From: Paulinella micropora
Taxonomy: Eukaryota > Cercozoa > Imbricatea > Euglyphida > Paulinellidae
Length of the DNA stretch: 64,000 nucleotides
Direction of reading: 5' to 3'
NCBI GenBank assembly: GCA_019918135.1
Contig: WBZZ01005935.1
Span: 93,501 to 157,500, forward strand
The notes beneath the pieces were generated by a model. That model was not told the DNA's origin and searched no databases. It saw only the letters and a program-made list of their open reading frames with translations. The position numbers and the translations under genes are program-made. Position 1 is the stretch's first letter. Every line of letters begins with the position of its first letter. Positions 62,194 through 64,000 of the stretch are shown piece after piece.

Positions 62194-62285
62194 TTAGATA
62201 GATAGATATATAGGTAGATAGACAGATAGATAGATAGACAGATAGATAGACGGATAGGTAGAGAGAAGAGAGAGAGAGAGAGAGA
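62068..62285. repeat. (GA)n then (GATA)n-type microsatellites
   Basis: GA tracts to about 62192, GATA/TAGA/GACA units to about 62258, and GA again. A further GA tract lies at 62421-62480. Confidence 0.95.
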
Positions 62286-62439
62286 TTGCTATGAGTTTAT
62301 ATACATCTTTTCCATCTCTAACCTCTCCTTGGTCTTCCACATCCAACTCCTCCCTGGCCTCACGTTTCCACCTTCCCTTTCCCTTCGACCGAACCTTCTT
62401 CGGAAGCCATAACTATCGTAATGAGAGAGAGAGGGGGGG

Positions 62440-62482
<43 letters not shown>

Positions 62483-62833
62483 TCTCAGAGAGTGGGCAAA
62501 AGGCTCAACGTACCTACACACAATCACACAAGTAACTGACTCCCAGATCCTATTTCAAACACTGCAGAGGAAATGGCCCCTTCCCCGCCATTCCCGGTGG
62601 CACCCAACCAAACAGAAACTGATGGTGCCCCCCTCATATACTGCAGTTCTTTGCGGATTCCGGTTAAGTACTCGCATTACACTATTTCTGGTCAGCAGCT
62701 GAATTGAACACGGCCAATAATGGTAGGTTCCGTGATCAAACTCCACGTCAGTTTGGGCTTCCTGCACACTGGAGGTGTGTTGTCCAGGTTGCAAGGTAAT
62801 TTACTTTTTTACTTACTAACGTACATGAAGTTT

Positions 62834-63043
62834 TCACATATCAAGAAAATCTTGTAGGTTCATGATTCCCAGAGAATCGCCTTCCAATGCACCAGCATGT
62901 TCATTCAATCCAATTATCAGCTGCCGCGCTTGTAATGAAGTTGTGCATAAAGGTGAAAACGCTGCACTTCTTCCTGGTGAACTAGCAGTACTTGTTTGAA
63001 GGGTGAAGTTCGGAAGTTGATCTATCATGGCCACACACAGCAA
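62834..63043 (-). other. Possible short coding piece
   Basis: A 69-codon frame (IDQLPNFTLQTSTASSPGRS and onward, ending GDSLGIMNLQDFLDM) has balanced composition but no context or family. It may be an exon of a host or element gene, or chance. Confidence 0.2.
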
Positions 63044-63104
63044 AATTTGAGTTTCCAGTCACAGCTGTCACAACAAGCTCACTTGCTTCTGAGTTTCCTG
63101 AAAT

Positions 63105-63473
63105 GTGAACAAGATAAGGATGCTGACAATTCTCTACCTGACAGTTGCAGACCCTCCCGGTACAGCCTTTCTTCCTGCAGACATGTCAGTACCATATCCG
63201 TCAGCAAAGAATTCAAGTGAGGTTGCAGGAAAGGTGTTTTCCCCGTGCACAAAGCTAAAAAAAACTATACCTTTTGTATCACCGCGTTTGACTCAGACAA
63301 TGCATTCAGTTGAGCTTGGATGTTTTGTTTTAAAACCTCGTCTTCTTTCGCGTGATTACAAAACAGCACTAGTGCGGTATCTTGATCTTGATCTTGCTGC
63401 AAACGGGCTGGAAAGGGGAAAGATTCCAACATGTGCCCCCTGCGACATCAAACATATTGTAATGAATATCTAA
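63105..63473 (+). other. Possible coding piece in the right-hand region
   Basis: About 120 codons (TVADPPGTAFLPADMSVPYP, later LGCFVLKPRLLSRDYKTALV and CAPCDIKHI) with non-repetitive composition, lying in the extra sequence between the repeat blocks of the second dispersed copy. It may belong to the inserted element. ATG at 63120. No family recognised. Confidence 0.3.
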
Positions 63474-64000
63474 TACAGCGTACTAGTACGCCAGGAAAAT
63501 TACACAAGTAATTTTGCATAACCACGGGCAAGACAATTACACAATAAATTTTGCATTTTGCATACCCTGCCGCTGCTGAAGACTGGATGGCATGAGGGTG
63601 CCCACCTCTATGGTCACTCATGCGAGCAATGTCGCTGGACACCTACACGGTGTACACAAGCACGAAGACATTGTCTACACTGTGTCCTGTTTGTGTAGAC
63701 TTAAATTTAGCATAGTCTGGAAAAAGCTTACCATGCAAATGTCTTAAAAGTTTTTAATAACAATACATTTTCCTGCGTTGCCTGCAATTACGCATTCGCC
63801 GCTTCTGCTTTCCCAAATCAACCTCTTACCACAGCAACCTGGGACGATTCGGTGCGATGACCGTTTGTCGATCCATATCCTCACCGGCCGCGTTGCACAT
63901 GTACTGAAGTGTGTACAACCCTATCAGCTGCATACCCATATTGGCCACGCCTTGTCCCGTGCTGCGCTGCAGATAAGGGCACGGGAAAGCCTCAGCCGCT
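63474..64000. other. Right end of the window, AT-rich
   Basis: No gene seen. Bases 63778-63875 repeat 61443-61545. An AATTACACAA(A/G)TAA(T/A)TTTTGCAT motif occurs twice at about 63500 and 63535. Confidence 0.5.

Noticed and set aside
1-64000. tRNA or rRNA genes
   Set aside because: No cloverleaf with a GTTCRANNC arm or rRNA-like conserved block was seen by eye; a covariance search was not possible.

Overview
The window looks like a large eukaryotic double-stranded DNA virus, either free or endogenised in a eukaryotic genome. Support: a D5-type primase-helicase (45.3-48.2 kb), a herpesvirus-type origin-binding helicase (11.4-14.4 kb), an FEN1/XPG nuclease (31.4-32.7 kb), several nuclease-fold proteins, and eukaryote-type genes (Rab-like GTPase, SKP1, F-box and leucine-rich-repeat proteins, protein kinase, SET domain, C2H2 zinc fingers). 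Genes lie on both strands, use ATG starts, and many end at or near AATAAA polyadenylation-type signals. No capsid, DNA polymerase or packaging gene was recognised here, so the lineage is left open.

Layout. 0-6.7 kb: an LRR protein cut by the left edge, Cys-rich proteins, a long unknown gene and a SET-domain gene. 6.7-8.25 kb: a purine-rich minisatellite. 9.2-17 kb: a Cys-rich protein, the origin-binding helicase, two copies of a recurrent C-terminal domain and a 168-bp tandem repeat that may be an origin. 17.7-27.6 kb: a Sel1-repeat protein, a CoiA-like nuclease, an HNH protein carrying a third copy of the domain, orphan gene 3' ends and small DNA-binding-like genes. 27.7-35.5 kb: coiled-coil proteins, FEN1, a RecB-like nuclease and a kinase. 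35.7-44.5 kb: three C2H2 genes interleaved with a Rab-like GTPase and SKP1, then an unknown 440-residue protein. 44.6-52.8 kb: the D5 gene, surrounded by duplicated and rearranged pieces of itself and of a neighbouring nuclease, plus large inverted arrays. 52-64 kb: F-box and LRR genes and acidic or Lys-rich proteins amid expanding microsatellites and dispersed repeats that look host-like.

Two global features stand out. First, spacers are full of G-run/C-run hairpins and microsatellites. Second, more than a dozen genes are broken by frameshifts, usually in homopolymers, and four carry one in-frame stop. This fits either a long-read assembly with homopolymer errors or a decaying integrated virus; the substitutions that make stops, and the truncated copies of the D5, nuclease and C-domain genes, favour some real decay.

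The genes suggest two systems. One is a replication and repair set (origin-binding helicase, D5, FEN1, PD-(D/E)XK and HNH nucleases). The other is an element-encoded ubiquitin-ligase adaptor set (SKP1 with F-box and LRR proteins).
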